A stretch of 64,000 nt of DNA from Methanimicrococcus blatticola (lineage in GTDB: Archaea > Halobacteriota > Methanosarcinia > Methanosarcinales > Methanosarcinaceae): NCBI RefSeq assembly GCF_004363215.1, contig NZ_SNYS01000009.1, positions 156,047-220,046 of the forward strand. Reading direction: 5' to 3'. The notes beneath the pieces were generated by a model. The model searched no databases. It was not told the origin of the DNA and saw nothing but the letters and a program-made list of their open reading frames with translations. Positions 17,425 through 27,402 of this stretch are shown here, one piece after another. A program made the position numbers and the translations under genes. How positions within the stretch are numbered: the stretch's first letter is position 1; the number at the start of each line of letters is the position of its first letter.

Positions 17425-18114
17425 TTAATCTGTGTCAATCTCGCCCCATTCTTTTTGAAGCGCGTCGCTGACTGCTTTTCTGAGATTCATAAAATTGTAA
17501 TAACCGCTTCTTTTCATATGAACGTTGACGGCCGGAATTGAAATTTCAAAAAGTTCGGCGAGTTCCTTTTGCGGCACTTTCGTGTCGTAGCCGTAGCGGA
17601 ATATGCTTTCTCGGATGATATTTTTTTGTTTGTCCGTCCATCCGCGTTCGATAAAATCACAAAGGCTGAGGCTTTCGTTGATGACTTCGATCCAAACGTC
17701 TTTGTTTCGTTCGTTGTCTTCGGTTTCAAAAAGTATTTTCGGGCGGATGTAGCTCTTGTTTTTCTTCATCTGCTGTATCGCAAATCCGGCATTCCAAAAA
17801 GCGGGGCCGTCAGGGCGGTGACTGCTTTTTTTGTTAATTCCCGAATAAATCGGGCCGATTCCGATTCCGAAACGAAGTTCGAGCGGGTCTGCCAGATATT
17901 CGATCTTGTCTAAAATTTCAAGAACCGCTGACGCTGTTTTGATTAAACCCTGGAACTCGTCGCCCAGCGTTAATCTGAAATCAAAAGCAATATCGTTTTT
18001 GTATTCTTTGTTGATTTTTGTTAAAATTTCATCAACCTTGTTCTGCATTTCATACCGTTCTTTATTAACCATTTTTTCGGCGGAAATGATGTTTCCGATG
18101 ACTGCAAAATACAT
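17425..18114 (-). CDS. SatD family protein with C-terminal HTH
   Basis: This 229-aa protein matches the SatD family named from streptococcal acid tolerance operons; the molecular function is not known. The N-terminal half (YFAVIGNIISAEKM, DFRLTLGDEFQGLI, LRFGIGIGPIY) has the strand order of nucleotide-cyclase-like domains but lacks an obvious full set of catalytic residues. The C-terminal 55 residues (VPQKELAELFEISIPAVNVHMKR at about 181-203) form a clear helix-turn-helix. It is therefore likely a ligand-sensing DNA-binding protein. It diverges from the aldehyde dehydrogenase gene across 411 bp and could regulate it or itself; that is inference. The N-terminal start at ATG 18114 is well placed. 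Confidence 0.75.
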   Translation of the reverse strand: MYFAVIGNIISAEKMVNKERYEMQNKVDEILTKINKEYKNDIAFDFRLTLGDEFQGLIKTASAVLEILDKIEYLADPLELRFGIGIGPIYSGINKKSSHRPDGPAFWNAGFAIQQMKKNKSYIRPKILFETEDNERNKDVWIEVINESLSLCDFIERGWTDKQKNIIRESIFRYGYDTKVPQKELAELFEISIPAVNVHMKRSGYYNFMNLRKAVSDALQKEWGEIDTD

Positions 18115-18526
18115 GTTTGAACCGACCTGCTTCTTGAAAATTTAATGAATATGAATTTTGTAAAATTGTTGTAAAAATGTTGTGAATTATTGTGAAATCG
18201 TGAATTGATGTAATAATTGTATAAATTAATGAATTAAAATTCATTTATTAGATTTTAATTTTTTTCATTTAACTTTTTTGCAATTAAGTGTGTTTGAATA
18301 ATATCATTCGGTTTAGTTTTAAATGACTTATTGTTTAAAAATTAAATTATATCTTTTAATTCGATATTTTTTAAACTAATTTAATTAATTTTTTAAACAT
18401 GTTTGAAAATGAACCAAAATAAAACAAAATATAAACAGAAAAACATAACAAAACATAACAAGATTGAAATAAAAAGGGCGGCAATTCCTGATATTCATTT
18501 ATTAAATCAAGCAAGGACGAAATGTT
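18115..18526. other. Divergent 411-bp AT-rich region
   Basis: The region between satD and the aldehyde dehydrogenase gene contains a repeated TTGTTGTAAA / TGTTGTGAA / TATTGTGAA motif at about 18161-18196, close to the satD start, which could be a set of regulator sites. The rest is AT-rich without a clear ORF. Confidence 0.4.
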
Positions 18527-19957
18527 ATGTTTATCGGCGGTGAAAAATACAACCCAATTCAGGCAGAAACTTTTGATGTCATCAATCCCGCAACCGGCGA
18601 ATTGATTGAAACCGTTTCATCCGCTTCTTCCGATGATGTTGAAAAAGCAATTCAATCGTGCGCCGACGCTTTTAATCCTTGGTCTCAAAAATCTTATGCC
18701 GAAAGAGCTGCCGTTTTGTCCGAAATTTCCACCGTTTTGAAAGAAAAAGAATATTTGGAAAAGCTGGCGGTCACGCTGACAAAGGAACAAGGCAAACCGC
18801 TCACAGAGTCCCGGCGCGAAATTGAAGGCGTCATCGGCGTCATCGATTATTTTACAGGACTATCTTCTTCATTACATACTGATTTTTTTGAAAACAAAAA
18901 CAATCAAAGCTATTCTTTCACATTGAAAAAACCGCTCGGCGTTTGCGTTTCAATTTTGCCGTGGAATATGCCGACATTGATTTTGTCATGGCAAATGATT
19001 CCCGCACTTTTGACCGGCAATACCTGTCTTGTCAAACCGTCTTCCGTTTGTCCGCTGACAATTTTAGAACTTGCCGCTCTTTTCCATCAAGCCGGACTTC
19101 CTGCAGGCGTTTTTAATGTCGTGACGGGGTCGGGTGAAAAAATCGGCAGCCAATTAGCGGCATCGCCTGCGGTCCGAAAAATTTCATTTACAGGAAGCGT
19201 TGATGCCGGCAGAAGCATCGGCGTTGAAGCGGCGAAATACAATAAGCGCGTTACGCTTGAACTCGGCGGCAGCGACGCGATGATTGTCTGCGACGATGTT
19301 GACATCCGTGACTGCGCTTCAAAAGCGGTTCAAACAAAATTCTTTAACGGCGGTCAGGCGTGCATTTCGCCAAAGCGCATTTATGTTTTTGAATCCGTTT
19401 TTGATCAGTTTGTTCAAGCGGTTTTGGAATCGGTTTCCAAGATTCGTCTCGGAAACGGGTTGTCTGAAAAGACGACAATGGGACCGCTCAGCTCCGCCGG
19501 CGGGCAAAAACAAATGATTGAATTCGTCGCGTCCGCAAAAGCGGAAGGCGCAAAAATTTTAGCCGGCGGCAAGATTCCCGAAGGTGACGAGTTTAAAAAC
19601 GGATATTTCTTTGAACCGACCGTGATTACAAATGTACCGCCGTCTTCCGGGCTTTTAAAGGAAGAAGTGTTCGGCCCGATTATGGTCATCAATCCGGTTT
19701 CGGATTTGGATGAAGCGATTTTTGAAGCCAATCATTCCGATTTCGGTCTCGGTGCTTCGATTTGGACAAATGACATTCGCCGCGCGAAAAGAGGATTTGA
19801 AGAATTGGAAGCAGGGATTGTTTGGGTAAACCAGCATACAAAAGTGCTTCCCGAGTTGCCTTTCGGCGGTGTCAAAGACAGCGGTTTCGGACGGGAAAAC
19901 GGCTATGAATCGCTGAATGATTATTTAGAAACGAAGACGGTTGTCTTTAAATTCTGA
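18527..19957 (+). CDS. NAD(P)-dependent aldehyde dehydrogenase, succinate-semialdehyde dehydrogenase-like
   Basis: A 476-aa aldehyde dehydrogenase that oxidises an aldehyde to the acid with NAD(P). The active-site cysteine is Cys279 in FFNGGQACISPKR, the general base is Glu245 in LELGGSDA, and the cofactor loop is FTGSVDAGRSIG, preceded by ILPWNMP. The closest pattern in memory is succinate-semialdehyde dehydrogenase, but lactaldehyde dehydrogenase (an F420 precursor route) belongs to the same superfamily and cannot be excluded. ATG 18527 has AAGGACG upstream. It is monocistronic, and its divergent neighbour is the SatD-like putative regulator. Confidence 0.87.
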   Translation: MFIGGEKYNPIQAETFDVINPATGELIETVSSASSDDVEKAIQSCADAFNPWSQKSYAERAAVLSEISTVLKEKEYLEKLAVTLTKEQGKPLTESRREIEGVIGVIDYFTGLSSSLHTDFFENKNNQSYSFTLKKPLGVCVSILPWNMPTLILSWQMIPALLTGNTCLVKPSSVCPLTILELAALFHQAGLPAGVFNVVTGSGEKIGSQLAASPAVRKISFTGSVDAGRSIGVEAAKYNKRVTLELGGSDAMIVCDDVDIRDCASKAVQTKFFNGGQACISPKRIYVFESVFDQFVQAVLESVSKIRLGNGLSEKTTMGPLSSAGGQKQMIEFVASAKAEGAKILAGGKIPEGDEFKNGYFFEPTVITNVPPSSGLLKEEVFGPIMVINPVSDLDEAIFEANHSDFGLGASIWTNDIRRAKRGFEELEAGIVWVNQHTKVLPELPFGGVKDSGFGRENGYESLNDYLETKTVVFKF

Positions 19958-20056
19958 TTTCATTTATTATTTTTATTGTTTAATTATTTATTATTTCATT
20001 TATTGTTTCATTATTATTGAATTGGTTATTAAATCGGTTATTGAATTGGTGATTCT

Positions 20057-21370
20057 TTGGTAACAATCGGTACTCCTCTTTCGGAAAATGCAACAAAAGT
20101 TCTTCTTTGCGGCTCGGGCGAGCTTGGCAAAGAAGTTGCGATTGAGCTTCAGCGTCTCGGCGTGGAGGTTGTCGCGCTTGACCGCTATGAAAACGCGCCG
20201 GCCATGCAGGTTGCGCACCGCTCTTATGTTCTTCAAATGACGGACGGTGCAGCACTTCGCGAAATTATTGAAAAGGAAATGCCGGATTTTATTGTTCCCG
20301 AAATTGAAGCGATTGCAACCGATACGCTGGCTGAAATTGAAAAAACCGGCATTCGCGGCAAAAAAATCAAAGTCGTGCCGTCGGCAAAAGCGGTTCAATT
20401 AACAATGAATCGTGAAGGAATCCGCCGCCTGGCCGCTGAAAAATTAAAGCTGAAAACATCCGCTTATTATTTCGCCGAATCCGAAGAAGAAGTTCAAAAT
20501 GCTGCCAAAAAACTCGGATTCCCGTGTCTGATTAAACCGATTATGAGCTCTTCCGGCAAAGGACAAAGCGTGATTCGAAGCGCTTCTCAAATCAAGGACG
20601 CGTTTGATAAATCTCAGCGTGAAGCGCGTGGTAGCAGCAGCGGTGACGGCAGCGGTGACGGCAGCGGTAACAGTAACGGTAACAGCAAACCAATGAAAGT
20701 GATTGTTGAAGAATTCATTGAATTCGATTACGAAATTACGCTTCTCACGGTTCAAAGCGTGTCGGGAACGATTTTCTGCGAGCCGATCGGCCACGTTCAA
20801 ATCAACGGTGATTACCGCGAATCCTGGCAGCCTCAAAAAATGGATCCTGTTGCGCTTAAACGCGCGCGAAATATTGCCGGAAAAATCACAAAAGCACTCG
20901 GCGGTTACGGCATTTTCGGCGTCGAGCTTTTTGTGAAAGGCAAAACCGTTTATTTCAATGAAGTTTCCCCGCGCCCGCATGATACGGGAATGGTGACAAT
21001 GATTTCCCAAGATTTGTCTGAATTTGCGCTTCATACACGCGCTTTCTTAGAATTGCCGATTCCGGCAGAAACCGTGAAAGGAAAGAAAGGCAAAAAATCC
21101 GGTTTCAAAGTTGTGAAATTAAATGGGCCGGCGGCATCAAAAGCAATATTCAGAACGGGAACATCAAATAAAATCTCATATTCCGGATTGGAAAAAGCTT
21201 TAGAAGAAAAAGAGACGCAGATTCGTTTGTTCGGGAAACCTGAAATTAAAGGTGAGAGAAGGCTTGGAGTTGCTTTGGCGAAAGGGAAGAGTGTGAAAGA
21301 AGCACGGAAGAATGCGAGAAAAGTCGACAAGGCGGTTTGTATTAATTTAAATGGTGTTGACTATGACTGA
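20057..21370 (+). CDS. purT: Formate-dependent phosphoribosylglycinamide formyltransferase
   Basis: ATP-grasp enzyme that makes formyl-GAR from GAR, formate and ATP in purine synthesis, avoiding folate. Recognisable are [60 protein letters not shown], and [15 protein letters not shown]. The start is TTG 20057, with GGTGA a few bases before it; no ATG fits better. Residues 192-211 are a Gly/Ser/Asp/Asn-rich insertion encoded by a 12-bp tandem repeat, placed just before the [12 protein letters not shown] strand, probably a flexible surface loop. The last eight bases overlap the start of the KAP NTPase gene. Confidence 0.94.
   Translation: MVTIGTPLSENATKVLLCGSGELGKEVAIELQRLGVEVVALDRYENAPAMQVAHRSYVLQMTDGAALREIIEKEMPDFIVPEIEAIATDTLAEIEKTGIRGKKIKVVPSAKAVQLTMNREGIRRLAAEKLKLKTSAYYFAESEEEVQNAAKKLGFPCLIKPIMSSSGKGQSVIRSASQIKDAFDKSQREARGSSSGDGSGDGSGNSNGNSKPMKVIVEEFIEFDYEITLLTVQSVSGTIFCEPIGHVQINGDYRESWQPQKMDPVALKRARNIAGKITKALGGYGIFGVELFVKGKTVYFNEVSPRPHDTGMVTMISQDLSEFALHTRAFLELPIPAETVKGKKGKKSGFKVVKLNGPAASKAIFRTGTSNKISYSGLEKALEEKETQIRLFGKPEIKGERRLGVALAKGKSVKEARKNARKVDKAVCINLNGVDYD
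20630..20690 (+). repeat. 12-bp tandem repeat inside purT
   Basis: AGCGGTGACGGC occurs twice, followed by degenerate AGCGGTAACAGT / AACGGTAACAGC units, encoding a [12 protein letters not shown] insertion. Confidence 0.75.
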
Positions 21371-23543
21371 GTTAAATTCAGATTTACCGATAGATTCAGT
21401 AGAGGATGACTTGCTGGAAAGGTCAACTTTTGCAACAGAATTAGCTGAAACAATATTGTGTTATACATCTCAAAATAGTTTTACAATTAGTTTAAATGGG
21501 AAATGGGGGACAGGTAAAACATCTGTTATAAATATGATTGAATCTGAAATAAATCGGTTAAATCATCTTAACTTAAATAAAATGTCTGATGAGCGAGAAT
21601 ATTTGAAACCAATTATTTTTCGTTTTAACCCTTGGATATTTTCTGATGAAAATCAATTAGTTACAGAGTTTTTTAAGCAACTTTCAAGTGAAATTTTAAA
21701 AAGCCCTTATTCTAAAATTACAAATGTTGCTAATGCTGTAATTAAATATTCTGATATATTAAATCACGTCCCTGTGACTTCAAATATTAAAATCGGTAGT
21801 GTTTTTAAAAAACTTGGGGTTGAGCTAAAAAATTACTCTGAATTTAAAAATGAAAACGTGAAAATTATTAAACAAGATTTAATTGAAAAATTAAATAATG
21901 CAAATATTAAATTAATAATTATAATTGACGACATTGATCGTTTAACAAACAAAGAAATTTGTATTATTTTTTCACTTGTGAAATCAATAGCTAATTTTCC
22001 ACATACGATTTATTTGCTAGCTTTTGATCCAGAAATTGTATGCAATGCGCTTAGAGATACCCAACTTAAAGATTCTGGTCACAAATATCTTGAAAAAATT
22101 GTGCAGTTGCCAGTGGAATTACCAATCATGAATCAATCAATATTGTTTGATTTATTAATTGAGAACTTAAGGTCAATAGTTGATGATGATACTAAAATAA
22201 ACCAAAGCAAATTTGATCGACTGTATCGTAATGGATTGCAAGATTTAATTGTTTCATTTAGAGATATTTCGAGACTCTCAAATTCTTTTGGAATTAAATA
22301 TTCATTATTAAAAAATAAAGTTGACATTGTTGATTTGTTTTCAATTACGGTTATTGAAATTTCAGAACCTAATGTTTATTCAAAATTACCCTCTTATAAA
22401 AATTTGTTATGCGGTGGTTCAAATGGAATGTCTCTTGAGAATGATAAGAGGTTAATTGATGTCTGTTGTGATAAATTAACTTCTAATTTGAGAGAAAAAG
22501 ACAATAAACAAAAAATAATTGATATTTTATCAGTCATGTTCCCTAAAATCAAAGATGTTCAAGCAAATTTGAATTTTTATAACACATATGATTCGAAAAG
22601 ATCATTATTAGAAAATGAAATTTGTAATCCTGACCATTTTGATAAATATTTCCGTTTATTTATTGGTAAAGATTTTTCTTCAGGTGAATTACTTAATTTG
22701 GTTTTTGAATCTGATGAATCAGAATTAGAAAAGAGAATATTAGAAATCAATGATTTAGGACAAATGGATCTGTTTTTAAAACATTTGCAAGCAATCATTC
22801 CAACATCTAATATTGATTCTTTTACGCGAATTCCATTAATTTTTAATATATTGTTGAAAAATTGGTCTAAATTTAAAAATGATGATGTGAAACTATTTGG
22901 TATTTCTATCCACGAACGGTTAAAATTATCAATCCGAGACATGTTAGATCCGATAGATGATAATTCTAAATTTAAATTAATAATGTCTGAAGTTAATAAT
23001 CCTGAAGTAACTTTGTCAGTTATAATTTCAATAATGTTAATCTATGAAAAAAATAAAACACAATATAGTGATATTCAAAGTTTTAAAAACCTTGAAGAGT
23101 GTGTTTTAAAACGTATTCAAAAAGAAGCCAATGATGGCTTTTTTCCAAATGATAAAGGTATATTGAAAATTTTAGGATACTGGAAGAGAACAAATTTAGA
23201 GTCATATCTTAAGTGGAAACAAAATTATGAGTATACTGATTTTAATTTAGCAAGATTAATCTCATCATGCGTATCTAAAGGAACTATTTCTGGAACATCC
23301 ACTTATGAGGTCTGGAAAGTGTATTTAGATTACATTGATGAATATTATCCTCACGATGAAGCATATACCCGTATTTCAAAATTTGTCTTAACTCCCGATT
23401 TTAATAAATTTGATTCTGATCTAAAAGAGAATATTGCAGCATTTTTAATAAACAGTAGTACAGATTTAGAAGATATTACAATTAAATTAATTAGTTCCAA
23501 ATTAGCTGAGATTAAAAATGACACAGCCTTACTCAACCTATGA
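21363..23543 (+). CDS. KAP family P-loop NTPase
   Basis: A 726-aa STAND-like P-loop NTPase of the KAP family. Walker A is GKWGTGKTS (residues 46-54), followed by [19 protein letters not shown], Walker [13 protein letters not shown] near 189, and the [11 protein letters not shown] motif typical of KAP proteins. Most members have membrane helices between Walker A and B; here that segment is polar, so the protein should be soluble. The C-terminal 400 residues are helical and unrecognised. It differs strongly from its neighbours in base composition (A/T at nearly every third position), a sign of transfer. It starts eight bases inside purT and ends 26 bases inside the next gene. ATG 21363 is preferred over 21351 because GGTG precedes it. 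KAP proteins are often found in phage-defence islands. Confidence 0.85.
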   Translation: MTELNSDLPIDSVEDDLLERSTFATELAETILCYTSQNSFTISLNGKWGTGKTSVINMIESEINRLNHLNLNKMSDEREYLKPIIFRFNPWIFSDENQLVTEFFKQLSSEILKSPYSKITNVANAVIKYSDILNHVPVTSNIKIGSVFKKLGVELKNYSEFKNENVKIIKQDLIEKLNNANIKLIIIIDDIDRLTNKEICIIFSLVKSIANFPHTIYLLAFDPEIVCNALRDTQLKDSGHKYLEKIVQLPVELPIMNQSILFDLLIENLRSIVDDDTKINQSKFDRLYRNGLQDLIVSFRDISRLSNSFGIKYSLLKNKVDIVDLFSITVIEISEPNVYSKLPSYKNLLCGGSNGMSLENDKRLIDVCCDKLTSNLREKDNKQKIIDILSVMFPKIKDVQANLNFYNTYDSKRSLLENEICNPDHFDKYFRLFIGKDFSSGELLNLVFESDESELEKRILEINDLGQMDLFLKHLQAIIPTSNIDSFTRIPLIFNILLKNWSKFKNDDVKLFGISIHERLKLSIRDMLDPIDDNSKFKLIMSEVNNPEVTLSVIISIMLIYEKNKTQYSDIQSFKNLEECVLKRIQKEANDGFFPNDKGILKILGYWKRTNLESYLKWKQNYEYTDFNLARLISSCVSKGTISGTSTYEVWKVYLDYIDEYYPHDEAYTRISKFVLTPDFNKFDSDLKENIAAFLINSSTDLEDITIKLISSKLAEIKNDTALLNL

Positions 23544-24066
23544 ACTCGAAGTTGCCGGTCTCACTCGTCATCTTCCGATTTGTCCTGTCAACGAACATTT
23601 AGATATTGCCGGTTTCGTCATTTTTTCCGATGTCGAACTGACAATCGCCTGTGCTGAAGAACTTCTTAAAAAAGTGTCGGACTATGATGTTTTGCTCACG
23701 GCTGAATCCAAAGGCATTCCACTGGCATATGAAATGTCCCGCGGGTCCGGTAAAAAATATATTTTGGCGCGCAAAAGCAAGAAACTTTACATGCGCGATC
23801 CTGTGGCGATTGACGTGAAATCCATTACGACTGAAAAAATGCAGACGCTTTATTTGGATGTCGGCGATATGGAATATTTGAAAGGCAAACGCGTGCTTTT
23901 GGTCGATGATGTTGTCAGTACGGGTGAATCCATGGCGGCAATGGAAGAATTATGTCAAAAAGCAGGCGGCACGGTTGCCGGGAAAGCCGTGATTTTGGCG
24001 GAAGGCGATGCTGCCGACCGTGAAGATTTAATTTATCTTGAAAAATTGCCGCTTTTTTTCAAATGA
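23518..24066 (+). CDS. Purine phosphoribosyltransferase, adenine-type
   Basis: A 182-aa type I phosphoribosyltransferase that joins a purine base to PRPP for salvage. The PRPP loop is RVLLVDDVVSTGES (about residues 125-138), with the upstream DVLLTAESKGIPLAYEMSR and YILARKSKKLYM blocks like those of adenine or xanthine phosphoribosyltransferases, rather than the archaeal hypoxanthine enzyme. The base specificity is not certain. It lies directly after the KAP NTPase gene and overlaps its 3' end by 26 bases; with that gene removed it would follow purT, another purine gene, in the same direction. The start ATG 23518 has only a weak GAG upstream, inside the preceding gene. Confidence 0.85.
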   Translation: MTQPYSTYELEVAGLTRHLPICPVNEHLDIAGFVIFSDVELTIACAEELLKKVSDYDVLLTAESKGIPLAYEMSRGSGKKYILARKSKKLYMRDPVAIDVKSITTEKMQTLYLDVGDMEYLKGKRVLLVDDVVSTGESMAAMEELCQKAGGTVAGKAVILAEGDAADREDLIYLEKLPLFFK

Positions 24067-24134
24067 ATAATTTTGATTGAAAAATTCGTTTTTATTTAAT
24101 TTTAAAATTGGATCATCCGTTTTGTTTTATTCTT

Positions 24135-24421
24135 AAAAACGGTGTTGTTCGCGCGCGGCGGCGTGGCCGGCAACGGCAACAACGCAAACGGCAGGTAACA
24201 GCACAACGCAAACGGTAGGTAACAGTGCCCACGTTCGCGAAGCGAACGGATGTGATAAAAAAGAGCAGATGCACGCAGAAACGCAAACTGTAACAACAAA
24301 AAGATAATTTGCAAACAAAAATCGGTTCATTATTTTTGCTGTATCGGCTGAGTACGAATCCGCAAATTTCCATTCCTCACTTCGCTTTGCTCAGTTTGGA
24401 ATGAAAATTAGCGGGCGGTTG
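24135..24421 (-). repeat. Family A repeat, copy 5 (reverse)
   Basis: Reading the minus strand: CAACCGCCCGCTAATTTTCA, GAGGAATGGAAATTTGCGGA, GTACTCAGCCGATACAGCA, CTGCATCTGCTC-like block, the CGTTCGCTTCGCGAACG hairpin, three GTTACCTGCC/GCTACC-type units and the CACCGTTTTT tail. Confidence 0.85.
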
Positions 24422-24478
24422 ATCCGGGTTTAATTCTTTATTAAATCGTTTTTCAATCAAACCCTTTCAATCAAACCG

Positions 24479-25687
24479 TTAATTGTTTTTCAAAATATTT
24501 TTTATTAGTTTTTCCAATTCGTCACGTTCAACGCTTCGCTGTTCGGTTTCGGTGATGATTTTGATTTGGTCGAAAAGGGTTGTGAAATTGTCTTCATCCA
24601 GTTCGTAACCGATGTCTTTGATGATGCCGGCAAGGGCTTTTGTGCCGGTGTGTTTGCCGACGATGAGGTTTCTTTTGCCGCCAACCATTTCGGGGAGGAA
24701 AAGTTCGTATGTTCTCGGATTTTCGAGAATGGCGGCGACGTGGATTCCGGATTCGTGCGAGAACGCGTTTTGGCCGACAACGGCTTTGTTGATGGCGACA
24801 TCGAGTTTGGACGCGTCTCTGACTTCATGGGAAAGGTCAACAAGCGTGTGAAGATCGTAGCGGTCAATGCCGTATTGGACGCGCAGGTTCATGAGAACTT
24901 CTTCTAAGGCGGCATTTCCGGCGCGCTCGCCGATACCGTTGACGGTGGTATGAAGCTGGAATGCGCCGGCTTCAGCGGCAGCCAGCGTGTTGGCAACGGC
25001 AAGACCCAAATCGTCATGACAATGCATACAAATTTTCGTCTTCTTCGTGTCAATCGCATTGTAAATCTGATCCACCAAATAAGTGGCGGTAATCGGGTTT
25101 AAGATACCGACGGTGTCGGCAACGCTGATGTAATCGGCATTTCTCTCTTCCGCCATCTTAAAAGCGTCAATTAAGCGCGGAATCGGTGTTCGGGTTGCGT
25201 CTTCAGCGGCGAATCTGACGCCGATGCCGTGATCTTTGGCATATTCAATGGCGTTCATAGCTACGTCAAGCATTTCATCCAAACTTTTGTGATATTTGTA
25301 TTTCAAATGTAAATCCGACATTGCCAAGAAAATGCTGACAAAATCAACATCACAGTCGACGGCGGTTTCAACATCCTTTTGCGTTGAGCGGCAGAGGCAA
25401 CAGATTCTGGCATCCAAGCCCATGTTGGCGATGGATTTGACGACATCTTTTTCAGCGTCTGAGACGACCGGAAAACCGGCTTCGATGACATCAACGCCGA
25501 TATCATCCAAATGCTGCGCAATGGACATTTTTTGTTCCTTAGAAAAAGCGACGCCCGGTGTTTGTTCACCGTCTCTGAGTGTCACATCGCAAATTTCAAT
25601 GTCAATGTCTTTGATTTTGACAAAATCCATTAAGCTGTTGCGGCAATAATCGGGATATTGTTCCTCATTATGTGCTTGATTTTTCAT
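24479..25687 (-). CDS. aksA: Homocitrate synthase of coenzyme B biosynthesis
   Basis: An alpha-isopropylmalate/homocitrate synthase family enzyme of 402 aa, condensing 2-oxoglutarate (and longer 2-oxo acids) with acetyl-CoA. In methanogens AksA starts the chain elongation that leads to 7-mercaptoheptanoyl-threonine phosphate. Seen here: the metal-binding ICDVTLRDGEQTPGVAF, the HCHDDLGLAVANTLAA motif, NGIGERAGNAALEEV and HESGIHVAAIL. The short C-terminus lacks the regulatory domain of LeuA, in line with AksA. ATG 25687 has AAAGGAA upstream. A related 2-isopropylmalate or citramalate synthase cannot be fully excluded. It diverges from the nicotinate phosphoribosyltransferase gene. Confidence 0.87.
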   Translation of the reverse strand: MKNQAHNEEQYPDYCRNSLMDFVKIKDIDIEICDVTLRDGEQTPGVAFSKEQKMSIAQHLDDIGVDVIEAGFPVVSDAEKDVVKSIANMGLDARICCLCRSTQKDVETAVDCDVDFVSIFLAMSDLHLKYKYHKSLDEMLDVAMNAIEYAKDHGIGVRFAAEDATRTPIPRLIDAFKMAEERNADYISVADTVGILNPITATYLVDQIYNAIDTKKTKICMHCHDDLGLAVANTLAAAEAGAFQLHTTVNGIGERAGNAALEEVLMNLRVQYGIDRYDLHTLVDLSHEVRDASKLDVAINKAVVGQNAFSHESGIHVAAILENPRTYELFLPEMVGGKRNLIVGKHTGTKALAGIIKDIGYELDEDNFTTLFDQIKIITETEQRSVERDELEKLIKNILKNN

Positions 25688-26059
25688 TTTAAAATTCCTT
25701 TGTGATTTCTGTTTTTATTTTCGTTTTACGTTTCGTTTTATCGTTTCAGCTTCATTTTATGTTTTATTTTCATTATTTCCCTGAATGAAACGGATAATTA
25801 TGATATTTTTAAAATCTTTTAAAATCAATTTACAAACACTTTGATAAGATAGATATTAAATTTGAAAATTTAAAAAACGAGTTCGATAAGCTGTTAAAAT
25901 GTATTTGTTTATTGATTTTTTAAAAATCGGTTAATTCATTAGTAAAACAGAAAAAAAAGGGTATAAATATTTATGTCTTTCGTCCCTTTAGAGTTACTCT
26001 GAGTATTCTTTTTAATAATTTGAGAGCGCTTTTATTACAAAATTCGGGATTTACATATT
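25688..26059. other. Divergent region between aksA and the NAPRTase gene
   Basis: About 370 AT-rich bases. Rightward TATA box TATAAATAT at 25962-25970 lies just before a GC-richer stretch with TCGTCCC. Nothing else is convincing. Confidence 0.5.
25962..25970 (+). promoter_or_regulatory. TATA box of the nicotinate phosphoribosyltransferase gene
   Basis: GGGTATAAATATT is a strong archaeal TATA element; transcription should start near 25995, giving a leader of about 65 bases before ATG 26060. Confidence 0.6.
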
Positions 26060-27271
26060 ATGGCGGCGGAGCAACATTTTGAGGCAGAGCAACAATTTGA
26101 TTTTGAAAAATACACTGACAAATATTTTTTAAGAGCTTATGAAATCCTTCAAAAAGAAAATTTAAATCCTTTTGTCCGCGCTCAGGTTTTTGTCCGAAAA
26201 GGTCCCGGAATCATGGCCGGCATGGAAGAAGCCGTTTCATTCATCCGCAATCATTCAAATTTGGAAAAAAACGGCGGCCGCATTTACGCGCTTTCCGACG
26301 GCGAACCGTATGAACCGCTTGAAACAATTTTGATGCTGGAAGCGCCGATTTTAGATATTGTCCGTTTAGAAACCGTTTATCTCGGCATTATCAGTTCTTC
26401 TTTGGCTGTTTTTAATGACAAACAACAGCTTGATCTTCAAAATGTCGAGAAGCGAATGAAAACAATTGTTGACGCTTCCGAAAACCGTCCCGTGACTTAT
26501 TTCGGCGCGCGTCACTGGCATTATCGTGATGATGCTGCCATTTCTAAAGCGGCGATTGATGCCGGCGCAGTCGGCGCGTCAACCGACATCGGCGCGGTTT
26601 ACGCTCACAAAGAAGGCAGCGGCACAATTCCGCACGCGCTTGAAAACATTTACGCGTGGAAAGACGGAAAAGAAAACGCCGTCAAAAACGCAACAATCGC
26701 TTTTGACAAACATATGCCGGCGGATGTTGCCCGCGTGGCTTTAATTGATTACAATAATCAAGAGATTGATGATACTCTTCAAACGGCAGCGGCTGTTCCG
26801 TCTTTGGCGGCGATTCGAATTGACACATGCGGTGAAAATATCGGGCAGGGTGCTCTTTCAATGAATGATCTTGACGGCAAGAGCTTGGCGGAAATTGACG
26901 CTTTATTGGCTGATTTCTTCGGGAAAGCCGTTTCGGTTCCAAAAGGCGATGAAAAATATTGGTTCGGAAACGGCGTTTCCGTCACAGGCGTTTATGCCGT
27001 TCGAAAAGCATTGAATGAAAACGGGTTTGAAAAGATTCAAATTATGCTTTCGAGCGGCTTCGGTGATGTTAAAAAGGTCGAAGCGTTTGTGAAAGCCGAA
27101 AAAATTATCGGGATGAAATTATTTGACAGTCTCGGTGTCGGCGGGATTTATGATTCCCGTGATTCAACCATGGATATTGTCGCAGTCGGCGAAACGATTG
27201 AAACAATGGTGCCGATGGCAAAAGTCGGAAGAGCGTACAAACCGAATCCGAGATTGAAAAGAATTGTTTGA
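26060..27271 (+). CDS. pncB: Nicotinate phosphoribosyltransferase
   Basis: A type II phosphoribosyltransferase making nicotinate mononucleotide from nicotinate and PRPP for NAD salvage. The archaeal form is recognised by FVRKGPGIMAGMEEA, YALSDGEPYEPLETIL, ILDIVRLETVYLGIIS, TYFGARHWHYRDDAAISKAA, GASTDIGAVYAHKEGSGTIPHAL, and the C-terminal GVGGIYDSRDSTMDIVA. The length of 403 aa is normal. Translation begins at ATG 26060 without a strong Shine-Dalgarno sequence. The cysteine hydrolase at 56 kb could supply nicotinate if it is a nicotinamidase, but the two genes are far apart. A series of GAATCGTTTAATT repeats follows the stop codon. Confidence 0.9.
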   Translation: MAAEQHFEAEQQFDFEKYTDKYFLRAYEILQKENLNPFVRAQVFVRKGPGIMAGMEEAVSFIRNHSNLEKNGGRIYALSDGEPYEPLETILMLEAPILDIVRLETVYLGIISSSLAVFNDKQQLDLQNVEKRMKTIVDASENRPVTYFGARHWHYRDDAAISKAAIDAGAVGASTDIGAVYAHKEGSGTIPHALENIYAWKDGKENAVKNATIAFDKHMPADVARVALIDYNNQEIDDTLQTAAAVPSLAAIRIDTCGENIGQGALSMNDLDGKSLAEIDALLADFFGKAVSVPKGDEKYWFGNGVSVTGVYAVRKALNENGFEKIQIMLSSGFGDVKKVEAFVKAEKIIGMKLFDSLGVGGIYDSRDSTMDIVAVGETIETMVPMAKVGRAYKPNPRLKRIV

Positions 27272-27288
27272 ATTATTTATTGAATTAT

Positions 27289-27362
27289 TTGAATCGTTTA
27301 ATTGAATCGTTTAATTGAATCGTTTAATTGAATCGTTTATTGAATCATTTATTTGAATCTTT
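27289..27362 (+). repeat. 13-bp tandem repeat after the NAPRTase gene
   Basis: GAATCGTTTAATT occurs about four times with degenerate flanking units. It is one of the stop-codon-proximal AT repeats of this genome. Confidence 0.75.
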
Positions 27363-27402
27363 TAAGTTGTGTAAATTTAATTTTTAAAGGGTGATCGACG
27401 TG

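Noticed and set aside
24102-24373. Three minus-strand ORFs with a YHIRSLRERG motif
   Set aside because: They are translations of family A copy 5; the reading frame is not kept between copies.
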